A stretch of 64,000 bases of DNA from Anaerococcus sp. Marseille-P3625 (GCF_900232825.1 NZ_OCTP01000010.1:310001-374000), one strand, 5' to 3'. Counted from the first letter of the stretch, positions 52,607-63,632 are shown. The notes: generated from the sequence alone by a model not told the origin. Program-made: numbers and translations.

Positions 52607-54341
52607 AACAATAAATGGACCTGTTGTTACAGCAAAAAACGCAGGAAAACTTAAAATTCGCGAGATGGTTTCAGTTGGTAAACTTAAATTAATTGGTGAA
52701 GTTATTTCTGTAGAAGGAGAGCTTGCTACAATAGAAGTTTATGAAGATACATCTGGATTATCTAGTGGCGAAGAAGTTATTTCTACTGGTAGACCTCTTT
52801 CTGTAAAACTTGGACCAGGTCTTTTGAAAAATATGTTCGATGGAATAGAAAGACCACTTCTAAAAATACAAGATAAGCATGGAGCTTTTATTCCGCAAGG
52901 AATTGGTTTTGAAAATTTAGACGATGAAAAAAAATGGGATGTAGAGATAAAAGTTTCTAAGGGTGATCAAATTCACAAGGGTGATATTTACGCTACCATT
53001 ATGGAAACAAAAACGATAGAGCATAGGCTTATGAGCAGTTTTGATGGAACTGTAATCGATGTTAAAGCTTCAGGCTCTTATACTCTTGAGGATACTATTG
53101 TAAAATTATCTACAAAAGAAGGCGAAAAGGAATTAAAACTTTATCAATATTGGCCAGTAAGAGTTCCAAGACCAGTAAAAAAAATTAGACCACTTGAACT
53201 TTTATTAAATACAGGCCAAAGAGTTCTTGATATATTTTTACCTATAGCTAAGGGTGGAACTGTTGCTATACCAGGTGGGTTTGGAACAGGAAAAACTATG
53301 CTCCAACATCAACTCGCTCAATATTCTGATGCCGATATAATTATTTACATTGGTTGTGGAGAGCGTGGAAACGAAATGACCCAAGTACTTGAGGAATTTC
53401 CTGAATTAATAGATCCTAATACTGGTTATGGTCTAATGGAGCGAACAATTCTTATAGCAAATACCTCAAATATGCCAGTAGCAGCTCGTGAAGCTAGTAT
53501 TTATACAGGAATTACAATTGCCGAATACTTTAGAGATATGGGTTACCATGTAGCTTTGATGGCAGATTCTACATCAAGATGGGCTGAAGCTTTGCGTGAA
53601 ATTTCTGGTCGTCTAGAAGAAATACCTGCAGAAGAAGGCTATCCTGCATATTTAGGAAGTAGACTTTCTCAATTTTATGAAAGAGCAGGATATTTTACAA
53701 ATCTAAATGGCTCAGAAGGATCAGTTACAATAATAGGTGCTGTATCTCCATCAGGTGGAGATTTCTCAGAACCAGTTACAGAAAATACTAGAAGAAGTGT
53801 CAACGTATTTTTAGGACTTGATAGAAAACTTGCTTATTCTCGTCATTATCCTGCAATAAACTGGTTGACATCTTATTCAAATTATCTTGATACTATAAAA
53901 TCATATTATATTGAAAAAACAGGCATAGACATAATTGCTATTAGAAATGAGCTTATGAATGTTTTGTTAAAAGAAGAAGAAATTAAATCCATTTTAATGC
54001 TAGTAGGTAAAGATGCTTTATCTGATAGCCAAAAAAATATCCTAGATGTTGCAGAACTTATAAGAGTAGGATTTTTACAACAAAATGCTTACAACGATAT
54101 TGATAAATATGTTCCATTAGAAAAACAAATTAGAATGCTAGAAGTTATAAATAATTACCTCAAACATTCTTCCAATGCTATAAAAAATGGAGTAAGCTAT
54201 AAAGATTTATACAATTCTAATCTTATAAATGAAATTACACAAATGAAATATACTATAGCCAATGACAACTTGGAAAAATTCATAAATTTAAATAATGAAA
54301 TTGAAAATTATTTTATTTCATTGGAAGGAGGGATTAACTAG
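52590..54341 (+). CDS. atpA: V/A-type ATPase catalytic subunit A
   Basis: The catalytic subunit, 583 residues from the ATG at 52590, which has GAAAGAGAG upstream; a TTG 18 bases earlier is less likely. GGFGTGKT at residues 229-236 is the P-loop. [13 protein letters not shown], the Glu-containing [35 protein letters not shown] segment and [12 protein letters not shown] follow. The A-type bulge domain before the P-loop is present. It abuts B by one base. Confidence 0.96.
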   Translation: MNPIIKTINGPVVTAKNAGKLKIREMVSVGKLKLIGEVISVEGELATIEVYEDTSGLSSGEEVISTGRPLSVKLGPGLLKNMFDGIERPLLKIQDKHGAFIPQGIGFENLDDEKKWDVEIKVSKGDQIHKGDIYATIMETKTIEHRLMSSFDGTVIDVKASGSYTLEDTIVKLSTKEGEKELKLYQYWPVRVPRPVKKIRPLELLLNTGQRVLDIFLPIAKGGTVAIPGGFGTGKTMLQHQLAQYSDADIIIYIGCGERGNEMTQVLEEFPELIDPNTGYGLMERTILIANTSNMPVAAREASIYTGITIAEYFRDMGYHVALMADSTSRWAEALREISGRLEEIPAEEGYPAYLGSRLSQFYERAGYFTNLNGSEGSVTIIGAVSPSGGDFSEPVTENTRRSVNVFLGLDRKLAYSRHYPAINWLTSYSNYLDTIKSYYIEKTGIDIIAIRNELMNVLLKEEEIKSILMLVGKDALSDSQKNILDVAELIRVGFLQQNAYNDIDKYVPLEKQIRMLEVINNYLKHSSNAIKNGVSYKDLYNSNLINEITQMKYTIANDNLEKFINLNNEIENYFISLEGGIN

Positions 54342-55705
54342 TGAAAAAAGAATATACAAAAGTAAAAAAAATAGAATCCTCCATCATAGAAATAGAAAAT
54401 GTTTCTGACGTTAGTTATAACGCTGTAGTATCAATTCGTGCTCTTGGCATGGATTTTGTAGGACAAGTAGTAAAAATTGATGATGAAACTATTTCAGTCG
54501 AAGTTTTTGGAAATACTGAGGATTTTTCCTTAGATGACATAGTCATTAATTTTGAAGAAAAGCCACTAGCAATTCCTTTAAATGAAAAAATTCTAGGAAG
54601 AACTTTTGATGGCCTAGCTCGTCCAATTGACAATGGTGGGGAAATTTATGCAGAAAAAAAATATTCCATTGAGGGAGAACCATTAAATCCAGTTGCTCGT
54701 GAATATCCTCGTGATTTTATCCAAACTGGTATTTCTGCAATTGATACTCTTACTACTTTAATTCGTGGACAAAAATTGCCAATATTTTCAGGCTATGGTT
54801 TAACCCATAATCAAATTGCAGCTCAAATTGTTAGACAAGCAAAGCTAAAAACAGATGAAGACTTTGCTTTTGTTTTTGCAGCTATGGGAATAAAAAAAGA
54901 TGAAGCAATGTTTTTTGAAGATGCTTTTAATAAGGCTGGAGTTCGTGATAAGGTTGTAATGTATCAAAATCTTGCTGATAGTCCCATTATGGAAAGACTG
55001 ATAGCACCTAAATGTGCTTTGACAGCTGCCGAATACTTGGCTTATGAAAAAGGCTATCACGTTTTGGTAATAATTTCAGATATGACATCATACTCAGAAG
55101 CCTTGCGTGAAGTTTCTTCAATTAGACAAGAAGTTCCTTCTCGTAAGGGTTATCCAGGATATTTATATTCAGATTTGGCGACAATTTATGAAAGAGCAGG
55201 AATGATTAGAGGTAAAAAAGGATCAGTAACACTAATACCAATTCTTACTATGCCAAATGATGATATAACACATCCCGTTCCAGATTTGACAGGCTATATC
55301 ACAGAAGGACAGATAGTTATTGATAGATCCTTATTTAATAAGGGAATATATCCGCCAATAAATGTTTTACCATCATTATCAAGACTTATGAAAGATGGAA
55401 TTGGAGAAGGTTATACCAGAGCTGATCATGAGGACTTGATGAATCAGATATATGAATCATATTCTCATGTTGGTGAAGTTAGAAATATTTCACAAATTGT
55501 CGGTGAAGAAGATTTATCAGAAATTGACAAAAAGTATCTTGAATTTGGTGATGAATTTGAAAAAAGATTCTTATCTCAAGATCCTACTGAAAATAGAGAA
55601 CTAGAAAAAAGTCTTGATTTAGGTTGGGAAATTTTAAGCATTTTACCAAGAACAGAACTTCATAGAGTAAGTCCAGAAAATTTGGATAAGTTTATAGGTA
55701 AGTAA
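54341..55705 (+). CDS. atpB: V/A-type ATPase regulatory subunit B
   Basis: The non-catalytic nucleotide-binding subunit, 454 residues, starting at GTG with GGAAGGAGGG just upstream. It has [42 protein letters not shown], in which the P-loop is degenerate as usual for [36 protein letters not shown] and [12 protein letters not shown]. The length is typical. It is one base before subunit D. Confidence 0.96.
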   Translation: MKKEYTKVKKIESSIIEIENVSDVSYNAVVSIRALGMDFVGQVVKIDDETISVEVFGNTEDFSLDDIVINFEEKPLAIPLNEKILGRTFDGLARPIDNGGEIYAEKKYSIEGEPLNPVAREYPRDFIQTGISAIDTLTTLIRGQKLPIFSGYGLTHNQIAAQIVRQAKLKTDEDFAFVFAAMGIKKDEAMFFEDAFNKAGVRDKVVMYQNLADSPIMERLIAPKCALTAAEYLAYEKGYHVLVIISDMTSYSEALREVSSIRQEVPSRKGYPGYLYSDLATIYERAGMIRGKKGSVTLIPILTMPNDDITHPVPDLTGYITEGQIVIDRSLFNKGIYPPINVLPSLSRLMKDGIGEGYTRADHEDLMNQIYESYSHVGEVRNISQIVGEEDLSEIDKKYLEFGDEFEKRFLSQDPTENRELEKSLDLGWEILSILPRTELHRVSPENLDKFIGK

Positions 55706-55706
55706 T

Positions 55707-56342
55707 ATGGAAATTAAATCTACAGCTCCTACCAAAGCTAATCTAATTGCCTCCAAAGATAAGCTTAAACTCCTTAATACTGGTTTAGATATTTTGGATA
55801 AATCAAGAAAAGCTTTAATAAAAGCTCACGATAGCAAAATTAAACAAAGAAATGAACTTAATGACCAGGTAAATGAAAGCTTAGAAAAAGTTAGGAAAAA
55901 TTTCAAAAAATCGATGGTGACCATGGGAGAATCAAAGCTTGCTGATATTTCAAGACTTATACCAGTAGATAATAGTATTAGCTTAAAGGAAAGTGAATTT
56001 ATGCAAACAAAAGTCTACGATATAGATTTTGTGCCATCAAAACTTTCCTTATCTTATTCATTTTATGAAACTAATCCTAGTTTTGATAGAGCTCTACTTT
56101 CTTTTAACGAATTAAAAGGGAAAATTTTAAAACTTGCAGAAATTGATACGACAATTAACAATTTAGATAGACAAATAAAAAAGACAAGTAAAAAAGTAAA
56201 TTCATTAGAAAAAGTACAAATACCTAAGCTTGAAGATACGATCAAGGAAATTTCTTCGCTCATAGAGGAAAAGGAAAGAGAAGAATTTTCAAAGACAAAA
56301 ATGGTAAAAGATAGAAAACTTACAAAAAACACCGACAACTAA
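55707..56342 (+). CDS. atpD: V/A-type ATPase subunit D
   Basis: The central rotor shaft, 211 residues, mostly two long antiparallel helices: APTKANLIASKDKLKLLNTGLDILDKSRKALI at the N terminus and a C-terminal coiled coil with RQIKKTSKKVNSLEKVQIPKLEDTI. Last gene of the operon, whose order is C-I(N)-I(C)-K-F-E-A-B-D. Its end overlaps the convergent rodA by four bases, and a terminator spans the junction. Confidence 0.93.
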   Translation: MEIKSTAPTKANLIASKDKLKLLNTGLDILDKSRKALIKAHDSKIKQRNELNDQVNESLEKVRKNFKKSMVTMGESKLADISRLIPVDNSISLKESEFMQTKVYDIDFVPSKLSLSYSFYETNPSFDRALLSFNELKGKILKLAEIDTTINNLDRQIKKTSKKVNSLEKVQIPKLEDTIKEISSLIEEKEREEFSKTKMVKDRKLTKNTDN

Positions 56343-56357
56343 ATGGTCGGTGTTTTT
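56324..56357. terminator. Bidirectional terminator between the ATPase operon and rodA
   Basis: AAAAACACCGAC and GTCGGTGTTTTT form a perfect 12-base stem, overlapping both stop codons; T-runs occur on both strands. Confidence 0.9.
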
Positions 56358-57526
56358 ATGTTTCTTTTACTTGATATTGAAATTTTACTTAAATCTACCA
56401 AAGAAATTGTATCATAATCTAAGATGTCAGGATCTTTTATAGATCTTTGCATGGATGCTGAAAGTGCTAATCCAATTTCAGCTAGACAAATTAGCTGGAA
56501 GGTTCCTCCAGAGGATAGAAAAGGTAAGGGAATACCCGTTACAGGCATAAGTCCAATTGTCATAGCGATATTTTCAAAAATATGGATAAAAAGCATTGCA
56601 GCAATTCCAGTTACCATATTGCTTACGAAGGTATTGCGAGAATTTTTTGCTATTTTTACTAATCTTAAAATAACTATAGCAAATAGAATTATAAGAATTA
56701 CAGCTCCTATAAATCCCATTTCTTCTGCTAAAACAGAAAAGATAAAATCGGTTTCTTTTTCTGGAATATAACCATATTGTGATTGAGTTCCTTTCATATA
56801 ACCTCTACCATTTAACATTCCAGATCCAATAGCAATAAGCCCTTGTTGTTGTTGCCAGTTAGATCCTGAAGTATCTCTGTTAGGATTTAGAAAGTTTTGA
56901 ATTCTATCGGCTCTATAACCAGATAAATTTGTAAAAATTATAAATCCGACTGTTAAACCTGCAAATAACAAAATTAGTATCCATTTCCATGAAATTCCTG
57001 CCACAAATAGCATAGCAGCAATAAAAAATAAATAAACCATAGCCGTACCAAAGTCTGGTTGTAGTAAAATCAATCCAACTGGAAATCCAACAAAAATCAA
57101 ACTTAAGATTAATCTTTTTGGCTCATTAATGGTCAATTTGTATTTGTCAAGGTAGGCAGCAAATGAAAATATCAATAAAATTTTTACTATTTCTGATGGT
57201 TGTATAGAAAATGAACCAATATAAATCCAAGATTTTGCTCCCCAGGCATCCAATCCTCTACCTATAAGCAAAGTTAATATCAATAGGACAATAGATATTC
57301 CGTAAATTACCCGAAAAGATCTTTTTATAACATCAAGATCCATTGTACATAAAATTCCTATGGTAATAAATCCAATTATAGTTGATATCAACTGAGTTTT
57401 AATTGCAGAAATATTTCCCCCATAAGCTGATAAAAGGACTACAAGTCCATATACACTTAAGGCAATTGTCGATATAAGCAAAAGTAAATCTATATCTTTA
57501 ATATTTTTCTTCTTTAAATTAAACAT
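56339..57526 (-). CDS. rodA: RodA/FtsW-type SEDS peptidoglycan polymerase
   Basis: SEDS proteins polymerise glycan strands with a partner class B PBP. The 395-residue protein has about ten membrane spans. Visible motifs are FSIQPSEIVKI, LLQPDFGTAMVY, the extracellular GSGMLNGRGYMKGTQSQYGYIPEKETDFIFSVLAEEMGF loop, and the C-terminal GIPLPFLSSGGT. The absence of mreBCD or division genes nearby leaves RodA versus FtsW open; RodA fits the SIQPSE and short termini slightly better. In a coccus it might serve septal or peripheral growth. Confidence 0.9.
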   Translation of the reverse strand: MFNLKKKNIKDIDLLLLISTIALSVYGLVVLLSAYGGNISAIKTQLISTIIGFITIGILCTMDLDVIKRSFRVIYGISIVLLILTLLIGRGLDAWGAKSWIYIGSFSIQPSEIVKILLIFSFAAYLDKYKLTINEPKRLILSLIFVGFPVGLILLQPDFGTAMVYLFFIAAMLFVAGISWKWILILLFAGLTVGFIIFTNLSGYRADRIQNFLNPNRDTSGSNWQQQQGLIAIGSGMLNGRGYMKGTQSQYGYIPEKETDFIFSVLAEEMGFIGAVILIILFAIVILRLVKIAKNSRNTFVSNMVTGIAAMLFIHIFENIAMTIGLMPVTGIPLPFLSSGGTFQLICLAEIGLALSASMQRSIKDPDILDYDTISLVDLSKISISSKRNIKTPTI

Positions 57527-57635
57527 TATACACTCCCTATTCTAAAGTATTATTATACCATTTAATCTAAAATTCATAAATATGTAATAACAATACAAGA
57601 AGAGTATAGTTTTTAATAAAGGAAAAGGTGATATT

Positions 57636-58277
57636 ATTTTAAGTAAAAGTGAAATTAAAAAAGTTTTAAGTATTTTAGATAAACTTTATCCAGATCCTTC
57701 AAAGAATCTATTAAAATTTTCGACTGCTTTTGAAGCTCTAATTGCTACTATGCTTTCAGCACAAAGTACAGATAAAAGAGTAAATGAAGTCACAAATAAA
57801 CTTTTTAAAGTGGCAAATACGCCAGAAAATTTTAATAATATGGAATTAGCTGAGCTTGAAGATTGGATAAAATCTATAGGGATTTACAAAACTAAAGCTA
57901 AAAATATAAAAAAAACAAGTGAAATTTTATTAAAAGAATTTAATGGTCAAGTTCCAAGAACAAAAGAGGAACTCATTACTCTACCTGGAGTAGGTGGCAA
58001 AACTGCAAATGTAGTCTTAGCTAATGCTTTTGGAATACCAGCTTTTGCCGTAGATACTCACGTTTTTAGAGTTTCAAACAGGATAGGTCTCGCCGATGGT
58101 AAAGATGTGATAGCTACTGAAAAAGATTTAATGGAAAATATTGATAAAAATCGCTGGAATTTGACCCATAAACAACTTATTACCCATGGCAGAGCAATTT
58201 GTAAGGCTAGAAATCCTCTTTGTCTTTCTTGCCCCATAAATGAATTTTGTATAGATTATAGGAGTAAAAATGATTAA
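57636..58277 (+). CDS. nth: Endonuclease III, apparently starting at ATT
   Basis: Nth removes oxidised pyrimidines and nicks the abasic site. From an ATT at 57636 the protein has 213 residues, the normal length (E. coli 211). The first ATG (57750) would remove 38 conserved residues including SILDKLYPDPSKNLLKF. No ATG, GTG or TTG occurs in frame between the upstream stop (57588) and 57750. AAAGGTG lies 5 bases before the ATT. The catalytic Lys in LPGVGGKTANVVL and Asp in AVDTHVFRVSNR are present, and the C-terminal cluster is CX6CX2CX5C. It overlaps the next gene by 8 bases. Confidence 0.9.
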   Translation: MLSKSEIKKVLSILDKLYPDPSKNLLKFSTAFEALIATMLSAQSTDKRVNEVTNKLFKVANTPENFNNMELAELEDWIKSIGIYKTKAKNIKKTSEILLKEFNGQVPRTKEELITLPGVGGKTANVVLANAFGIPAFAVDTHVFRVSNRIGLADGKDVIATEKDLMENIDKNRWNLTHKQLITHGRAICKARNPLCLSCPINEFCIDYRSKND

Positions 58278-59121
58278 ATTATTTGCAATTGATATGGATG
58301 GAACCTTATTAAATAGCAATTCTGATATTAGCGAAAAAAATATTGAAGCTATCAAAGAATTAAATCAAGCTGGGATTAAAACAGTTTTGACTTCTGGAAG
58401 AGTTTCATCATCTGTCGATTACTTCAATAAAAAAATAGGAATTGATAATCCAATGGTTGCCAATAATGGAGCAGTTATAAAATTAAGCAATGATGAAGTA
58501 TTGGCAACTCATCCCTTAGATGATGATGAATTAGTCAATCTATTAGAGTTTTGTGATGAAAATGAATTTTCTTTTAATTTTTATGATTCCAATACTTTTT
58601 ACACCAATCGATTAATCATCGAAAGGCTTAATCATTTAAAAATCCAAAGTGATTATGGAATGAATTACCAATGCGACATTTATGTTTCTTCTAATCCTTA
58701 TAAGGAGCTAAAAAGAAGGAAACATATGGCAAATAAGATGTTAATATCAGGACTTGATAGCCATCCTTATGGCCAAGAAAAAGCTGTCAAAATCATAGAA
58801 GATAGATTTTTAGACGAGCTTTATGTAACATCTTCTGGTTTTGGTTTTATAGAAATAATGCATAAGAATGTAGATAAATGGTCATCAATTTTAGAATTAG
58901 CAGCATTTTTGGGTATAAATAGTAATGAAATTGCAACAATTGGGGATTCTTTTAATGATCTTCCAATGATAGAAAATTCTGAAATTTCTTTTGCTATGGG
59001 AAATGCTAATGAATCTGTAAAAAATGCTGCAAGTCATGTTGTTTTGGATAATGATTCAAATGGGTTTGTTAATGCTAAGGATATAATAATAAATTACAAT
59101 AAGGAAAATCCAAGTGTTTAA
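58270..59121 (+). CDS. HAD-superfamily phosphatase, Cof type
   Basis: A 283-residue HAD phosphatase with a Cof-type C2 cap. Motif I is AIDMDGTLLNSN, with Asp nucleophile and general acid. Motif II is LTSGR, motif III is the Lys in HKNVDKWSSI, and motif IV is GDSFNDLPMIE. The substrates of such proteins are sugar phosphates, FMN or pyridoxal phosphate and cannot be told. It overlaps nth by 8 bases and trmL by 8 bases. Confidence 0.9.
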   Translation: MIKLFAIDMDGTLLNSNSDISEKNIEAIKELNQAGIKTVLTSGRVSSSVDYFNKKIGIDNPMVANNGAVIKLSNDEVLATHPLDDDELVNLLEFCDENEFSFNFYDSNTFYTNRLIIERLNHLKIQSDYGMNYQCDIYVSSNPYKELKRRKHMANKMLISGLDSHPYGQEKAVKIIEDRFLDELYVTSSGFGFIEIMHKNVDKWSSILELAAFLGINSNEIATIGDSFNDLPMIENSEISFAMGNANESVKNAASHVVLDNDSNGFVNAKDIIINYNKENPSV

Positions 59122-59572
59122 TATTGTTCTTTTATCGCCAGAATATCCAGGCAACGTTGGAAATATTGGAAGAACTTGCGTTTTAACAAAATCAACCTTA
59201 CATTTAGTAAGACCTTTTAAGTTTGATTTATCTGATAAATCATTAAAAAAAGCAGGAATTGATTATTGGGATAAGCTTGATTTAAAAATCCATGATAGCT
59301 TAGGAGAATTTGAGGAATTTATCAAGGATAAGAATTTTTATCTAATAGAAACTGGTAGTGATAAAGCATATGCTGATGTTAGATTTAAGGACAATGATTA
59401 TTTGATTTTCGGTAGAGAAAAAGAAGGTATTGATAAGGATATTTTGGAAAAAAACAAAGAAAAAATACTAACAATACCAATGACAAAAGAAATAGATAGG
59501 TCTTTAAATCTCGCAAATTCGGTTAGTATTGTACTTTATGAAGCATTAAGACAAAATAATTTTAATTTTTAG
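59114..59572 (+). CDS. trmL: tRNA (cytidine/uridine-34-2'-O)-methyltransferase
   Basis: A 152-residue SPOUT methyltransferase of the TrmL/YibK type that methylates the wobble ribose. It has LLSPEYPGNVGNIGRTC at the N terminus, FGREKEGIDKDIL, and the knot motifs ILTIPMTKEIDRSLNLANSVSIVLYEALRQ. The length is typical. It ends 12 bases before trxB. Confidence 0.92.
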   Translation: MFNIVLLSPEYPGNVGNIGRTCVLTKSTLHLVRPFKFDLSDKSLKKAGIDYWDKLDLKIHDSLGEFEEFIKDKNFYLIETGSDKAYADVRFKDNDYLIFGREKEGIDKDILEKNKEKILTIPMTKEIDRSLNLANSVSIVLYEALRQNNFNF

Positions 59573-59584
59573 GAGATGATAAGA

Positions 59585-60514
59585 ATGTATGATTTAATAA
59601 TATTAGGAGCAGGTCCAGCTGGCTTAAGTGCAGGACTTTATGCAGGTAGAGCTAAATTAAATTGTTTAATAATTGAAAAAGCAGTTCCTGGTGGACAAAT
59701 ATCTTCAACTGCATATGTAGAGAATTATCCAGGATCAATGGAAGATCCAACTGGAATGGCTTTAGCTGAAAGAATGAGAGAGCAAGCAAGTGAATATTGT
59801 AAAATTTTATCAGCAAATGTCACAAAAGTAGAATTGGAAGGAAAAGTTAAAAAAATCCACACAAAAGATGGTAGCATTTACGAGGCAAAGGCTGTAATAA
59901 TTGCAACTGGAGCAAGCCATAGGAATTTAGATGTAAAAGGTGAAAAAGAATTTGCAAGTAGGGGAGTTTCCTATTGTGCAACTTGTGATGGACCATTCTT
60001 CACAGACCTTGATATATTTGTTGTTGGTGGAGGAGATAGCGCCCTTGAGGAAGCCTTACATCTTACAAAATTTGCAAAATCTGTAACTATTATCCACAGA
60101 AGAGATTCATTTAGAGCAAGCAAGATTGTTGTTGACAAATGTGAAAATAATGAAAAGATAAAATTCCAATATGATTCTGTAATTAAAGAGATCAAAGGCG
60201 ACAATCAAGCTAAATCAATAATTATAGAAAATGTCAAAACTGGCGAAGAAAAAGAATTAAAAAGTGATGATAATCAACCAATTGGGGTATTTATATTTAT
60301 AGGATATCTTCCTCAAACAGAAATTTTCCAAGATCAAATAGAAATGGAAAATGGATATATAAAAACCGACGAAGATATGAAGACAAATATAGAAGGAGTA
60401 TTTGCAGTTGGAGATACCAGGGTCAAAAAAGTTCGTCAAATGGTAACTGCCACATCAGATGGATGCATAGCAGCAGTGATTGCTAATAGATATCTAGAAG
60501 GCGAAGCATGGTAA
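59585..60514 (+). CDS. trxB: Thioredoxin reductase
   Basis: TrxB passes electrons from NADPH to thioredoxin. The 309-residue flavoprotein has FAD-binding ILGAGPAGLSAGLYAGRA, redox-active CATC in SYCATCDGPFF, NADPH-binding GGGDSALEEAL with HRRD, and GVFAVGDTRVKKVRQMVTATSDGCIAA. The ATG at 59585 is preferred over one at 59576 because AGGAG ends 9 bases before it. Its thioredoxin would serve the Tpx encoded at 27733, directly or otherwise. Confidence 0.95.
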   Translation: MYDLIILGAGPAGLSAGLYAGRAKLNCLIIEKAVPGGQISSTAYVENYPGSMEDPTGMALAERMREQASEYCKILSANVTKVELEGKVKKIHTKDGSIYEAKAVIIATGASHRNLDVKGEKEFASRGVSYCATCDGPFFTDLDIFVVGGGDSALEEALHLTKFAKSVTIIHRRDSFRASKIVVDKCENNEKIKFQYDSVIKEIKGDNQAKSIIIENVKTGEEKELKSDDNQPIGVFIFIGYLPQTEIFQDQIEMENGYIKTDEDMKTNIEGVFAVGDTRVKKVRQMVTATSDGCIAAVIANRYLEGEAW

Positions 60515-60551
60515 CAATTTAATCAGGAAAACTTTTCCATGGATTAATAAC

Positions 60552-60580
60552 TTGACAAATTCATAACAGATAGTTAAATA
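60552..60580 (+). promoter_or_regulatory. Promoter of the gap-pgk-tpiA-eno cluster
   Basis: Consensus TTGACA (60552-60557), 17 bases, TAAATA (60575-60580), 28 bases before the gap ATG. Confidence 0.7.
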
Positions 60581-60608
60581 ATTATGAATGAAAATTTTAG
60601 GAGGAACA

Positions 60609-61613
60609 ATGACAACAAAAGTAGCGATTAACGGTTTTGGTAGAATAGGACGTCTTACACTTAGAAGAATTGCAGAAATTGAACAAGATATTGAAGTAGT
60701 AGCAATCAATGACCTTATTGACAAACATGGTCTTGCTTATGCCTTTAAATATGATACAGCACAAGGAAGATTCAAAGGTGATTTTGAAGAAACTGAAGAA
60801 GGATTTAAAGTTAATGGCAAAGAAATAAAAGTTTTTGCTGAAAGAAATCCAGAAGATTTACCTTGGGCAGATCTAGGAGTAGATGTTGTTCTAGAATGTA
60901 CAGGATTCTTTACTGAAAGAGAAAAAGCAGAATCTCATATCAAAGCTGGAGCTAAGAAAGTTTTAATTTCAGCACCAGGTAAAGGTGATATGAAAACTAT
61001 CGTTTTTGGTGTAAACCATGAAATACTTGATGGATCTGAAACAGTTGTTTCAGCAGCAAGCTGTACAACAAACTGTCTTGCACCAATGGTAAATGTACTA
61101 TTAAAAGAATTTGGTTTTGTTACAGGTCAAATGTCAACAATTCACGCTTATACAGCTACACAAGCTATTCAAGATACTCTAGCAAGTAAGAAAGATCTTA
61201 GAGGTGGTCGTGCAGCAGCTCAAAATACAATTCCAGCATCTACAGGTGCAGCAAAAGCAGTTGGAAAAGTAATTCCAGAAGTTGAAGGCAAACTTGATGG
61301 TACAGCTTTAAGAGTTCCTACAATTACAGGCTCAGTTACAGAATTATATTCAATTCTAGAAAAGAAAGTTACAGTTGAACAAGTAAATGAAGCTATGAAA
61401 AAATACTCAAACGATGCCTTTGCTTATGAAACTGAAGATGTAGTATCAAGCGATATTATTGGATACCCAGCAGGTTCAATATTTGATTCTCAACTTACAA
61501 AAGTTGTTGAAAATGGAGATACTCAATTAGTTAAAACTGTTGCATGGTATGATAACGAAGCAGGATATGTATCAAACCTTGTAAGAACATTAGATTATTT
61601 AGCTAAACTATAA
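60609..61613 (+). CDS. gap: Glyceraldehyde-3-phosphate dehydrogenase
   Basis: Glycolytic NAD-dependent GAPDH. Starting at the ATG at 60609 (AGGAGG 6 bases upstream) it has 334 residues. It shows the Rossmann start [15 protein letters not shown], the catalytic Cys in [19 protein letters not shown] with its His nearby, and [20 protein letters not shown] terminator lies before pgk, so gap can be made in excess of the rest. No CggR-type regulator gene precedes it, unlike Bacillus. Confidence 0.97.
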   Translation: MTTKVAINGFGRIGRLTLRRIAEIEQDIEVVAINDLIDKHGLAYAFKYDTAQGRFKGDFEETEEGFKVNGKEIKVFAERNPEDLPWADLGVDVVLECTGFFTEREKAESHIKAGAKKVLISAPGKGDMKTIVFGVNHEILDGSETVVSAASCTTNCLAPMVNVLLKEFGFVTGQMSTIHAYTATQAIQDTLASKKDLRGGRAAAQNTIPASTGAAKAVGKVIPEVEGKLDGTALRVPTITGSVTELYSILEKKVTVEQVNEAMKKYSNDAFAYETEDVVSSDIIGYPAGSIFDSQLTKVVENGDTQLVKTVAWYDNEAGYVSNLVRTLDYLAKL

Positions 61614-61624
61614 GAAATATTTGA

Positions 61625-61656
61625 GGGCAAGGGAAATTATTCTTTTGCCCTTTTTT
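61625..61656 (+). terminator. Terminator between gap and pgk
   Basis: GGGCAA and TTGCCC (extended by inner A-T pairs) with a spacer of about 14 bases and six Ts. pgk starts 18 bases later, so this probably acts partially and sets the gap:pgk ratio. Confidence 0.75.
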
Positions 61657-61673
61657 GCGCATGGAGAAAAATT

Positions 61674-62870
61674 ATGAATAAAAAAACTATAAAAGATATA
61701 GATGTTAAAGGCAAGAAAGTTCTTGTAAGAGTTGATTTTAACGTTCCTTTATCAAAAGAAAATAAGGGTGCAATTGCCGATGACGCTAGAATTAAAGCTG
61801 CAATCCCAACAATTGACTATTTACTAGACAATGGAGCTTGCGTAATCTTGATGAGCCACTTAGGTAGACCAAAAGGGGAAAATAACGCAGATTTTAGCTT
61901 AAAACCTGTTGCTAACTGGTTAGAAAATCACTATGGCGAAAAATTCCATTTCCTAGCTTCAGATCTTGTAGTTGACGATAAGGTAAAAGATGAAGTTAAG
62001 AACTTAAATCCTGGAGATCTTGCACTTTTAGAAAATACAAGATTTGTAAAAGGCGAAACAAAAAATGATGAATCTTTTGCAAAAGAATTAGCTTCACTAG
62101 CAGATATTTATGTTAATGATGCATTTGGCACAAGCCATAGAGCACATTCATCAAATGTAGGAGTTGCTAGTCTTTTACCATCAGCTGTTGGTTTGTTAAT
62201 TGAAAAAGAAATTGACATTATGGGCAAAGCCTTAGAAGATCCTGAACATCCATTTGTAGCAATCCTTGGTGGTGCAAAAGTATCTGATAAGATTGGTGTA
62301 ATCGATAATTTAATAAGTAAAGTTGATACCATTCTAATCGGTGGTGGTATGGCTTATACATTTTTAAAAGCTCAAGGCAAAGAAATAGGAAAATCACTTC
62401 TTGAAGAAGACAAAATGGATTTATCTTTAGACTTAATCAAAAAAGCTAAAGCAAATAATGTTGAAATTCTTCTTCCAATTGATGCAGTAATTGCTGATGA
62501 AATAAAGGCTGGAGCAGAAACTCAAATTGTTGATATCGACAATATTCCAGTAGATAAAGAAGCTTTAGACATTGGACCAAAGACAGCAGAAATGTTTGCT
62601 GAAAAAATTAAAAATGCTAAAACAGTTGTTTGGAACGGACCTATGGGAGTATTTGAAATAAAAGAATTCTCAAATGGAACAAATGAAGTTGCAAAAGCTT
62701 TAGCAGATTCTTCTGCTATAACAATTGTAGGTGGTGGTGATTCTGCACTAGCTATAGAAATGGCTGGATTAAAGGATAAAATAACTCACGTTTCAACAGG
62801 TGGCGGTGCTAGCTTAGAATTTTTGGAAGGAAAAACTCTTCCAGGAATAGCAGCAATTGAAGATAAATAA
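61674..62870 (+). CDS. pgk: Phosphoglycerate kinase
   Basis: Pgk makes ATP from 1,3-bisphosphoglycerate. The 398-residue protein has [55 protein letters not shown], the nucleotide-site [12 protein letters not shown] and the C-terminal [11 protein letters not shown] and [16 protein letters not shown]. The length is typical. The ribosome binding site (GGAG) is modest. tpiA follows after 9 bases. Confidence 0.97.
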   Translation: MNKKTIKDIDVKGKKVLVRVDFNVPLSKENKGAIADDARIKAAIPTIDYLLDNGACVILMSHLGRPKGENNADFSLKPVANWLENHYGEKFHFLASDLVVDDKVKDEVKNLNPGDLALLENTRFVKGETKNDESFAKELASLADIYVNDAFGTSHRAHSSNVGVASLLPSAVGLLIEKEIDIMGKALEDPEHPFVAILGGAKVSDKIGVIDNLISKVDTILIGGGMAYTFLKAQGKEIGKSLLEEDKMDLSLDLIKKAKANNVEILLPIDAVIADEIKAGAETQIVDIDNIPVDKEALDIGPKTAEMFAEKIKNAKTVVWNGPMGVFEIKEFSNGTNEVAKALADSSAITIVGGGDSALAIEMAGLKDKITHVSTGGGASLEFLEGKTLPGIAAIEDK

Positions 62871-62879
62871 GGAGATATT

Positions 62880-63632
62880 ATGCGTAAACCAGTAATTGTT
62901 GGAAATTGGAAAATGAACAAGACTCCAAGTCAAGCTAAAGAACTATTAAATGCAATTAAAGAAAAAGAACTAGATTCAGAAGTAGAAGCAGGCGTTTGCG
63001 TACCAGCTATTGACTTAACTTTAGCATCAGAAATATTAGAGGGTACTAATATCAAATTTGGTGGACAAAATATGTATTTTGAAGAAGAAGGTGCCTTTAC
63101 AGGTGAAATTTCTCCACTAATGCTAAATGATATCAAAGCAAACTATGTAATATTAGGCCATAGCGAACGTCGTGATATTTTTGGCGAATGCGATAAACTT
63201 ATAAATAAAAAAGTTCTATCTGCTTTCGCTCATGATCTTACACCTATTCTATGCTGCGGTGAATCTTTAGAAGAAAGAGAAGCGAATAAGCAAGAAGAAA
63301 AGGTAAAATCACAAATTACAGCAGATCTTAAAGATGTAAGCGAAGATTTAGTAGAGAAGATGATCATTGCCTATGAACCAATTTGGGCTATAGGAACTGG
63401 AAAAACAGCATCTGCTGATGATGCAGAAGCAATGTGTGCTTACATTAGAAACTTAGTTGCTGATTTATATACAAAAGAAACAGCTGAAAAAGTTCGTATT
63501 CAATACGGTGGATCAGTAAAACCAGCAAACGTTAAAGAATTAATGGCAAAAGAAAATATCGATGGTGCATTAGTAGGCGGAGCAAGCTTAAAAGCAGATG
63601 ATTTTGCTGCTTTAGTAAATCATAGAAAATAA
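62880..63632 (+). CDS. tpiA: Triosephosphate isomerase
   Basis: Interconverts DHAP and GAP. The 250-residue barrel has GNWKMNKT at the N terminus with the catalytic Lys, ILGHSERRDIF with His, the catalytic Glu in IAYEPIWAIGTGKTAS and the phosphate-binding QYGGSVKPANVKELM and DGALVGGASL. AGGAG precedes the ATG. eno starts 25 bases later, so gpmI is not between them as it is in Bacillus. Confidence 0.97.
   Translation: MRKPVIVGNWKMNKTPSQAKELLNAIKEKELDSEVEAGVCVPAIDLTLASEILEGTNIKFGGQNMYFEEEGAFTGEISPLMLNDIKANYVILGHSERRDIFGECDKLINKKVLSAFAHDLTPILCCGESLEEREANKQEEKVKSQITADLKDVSEDLVEKMIIAYEPIWAIGTGKTASADDAEAMCAYIRNLVADLYTKETAEKVRIQYGGSVKPANVKELMAKENIDGALVGGASLKADDFAALVNHRK

Noticed and set aside
60515-60550. 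Terminator after trxB (GGAAAA-C-TTTTCC hairpin)
   Set aside because: The stem is short and lacks a following T-run, so termination there cannot be supported.
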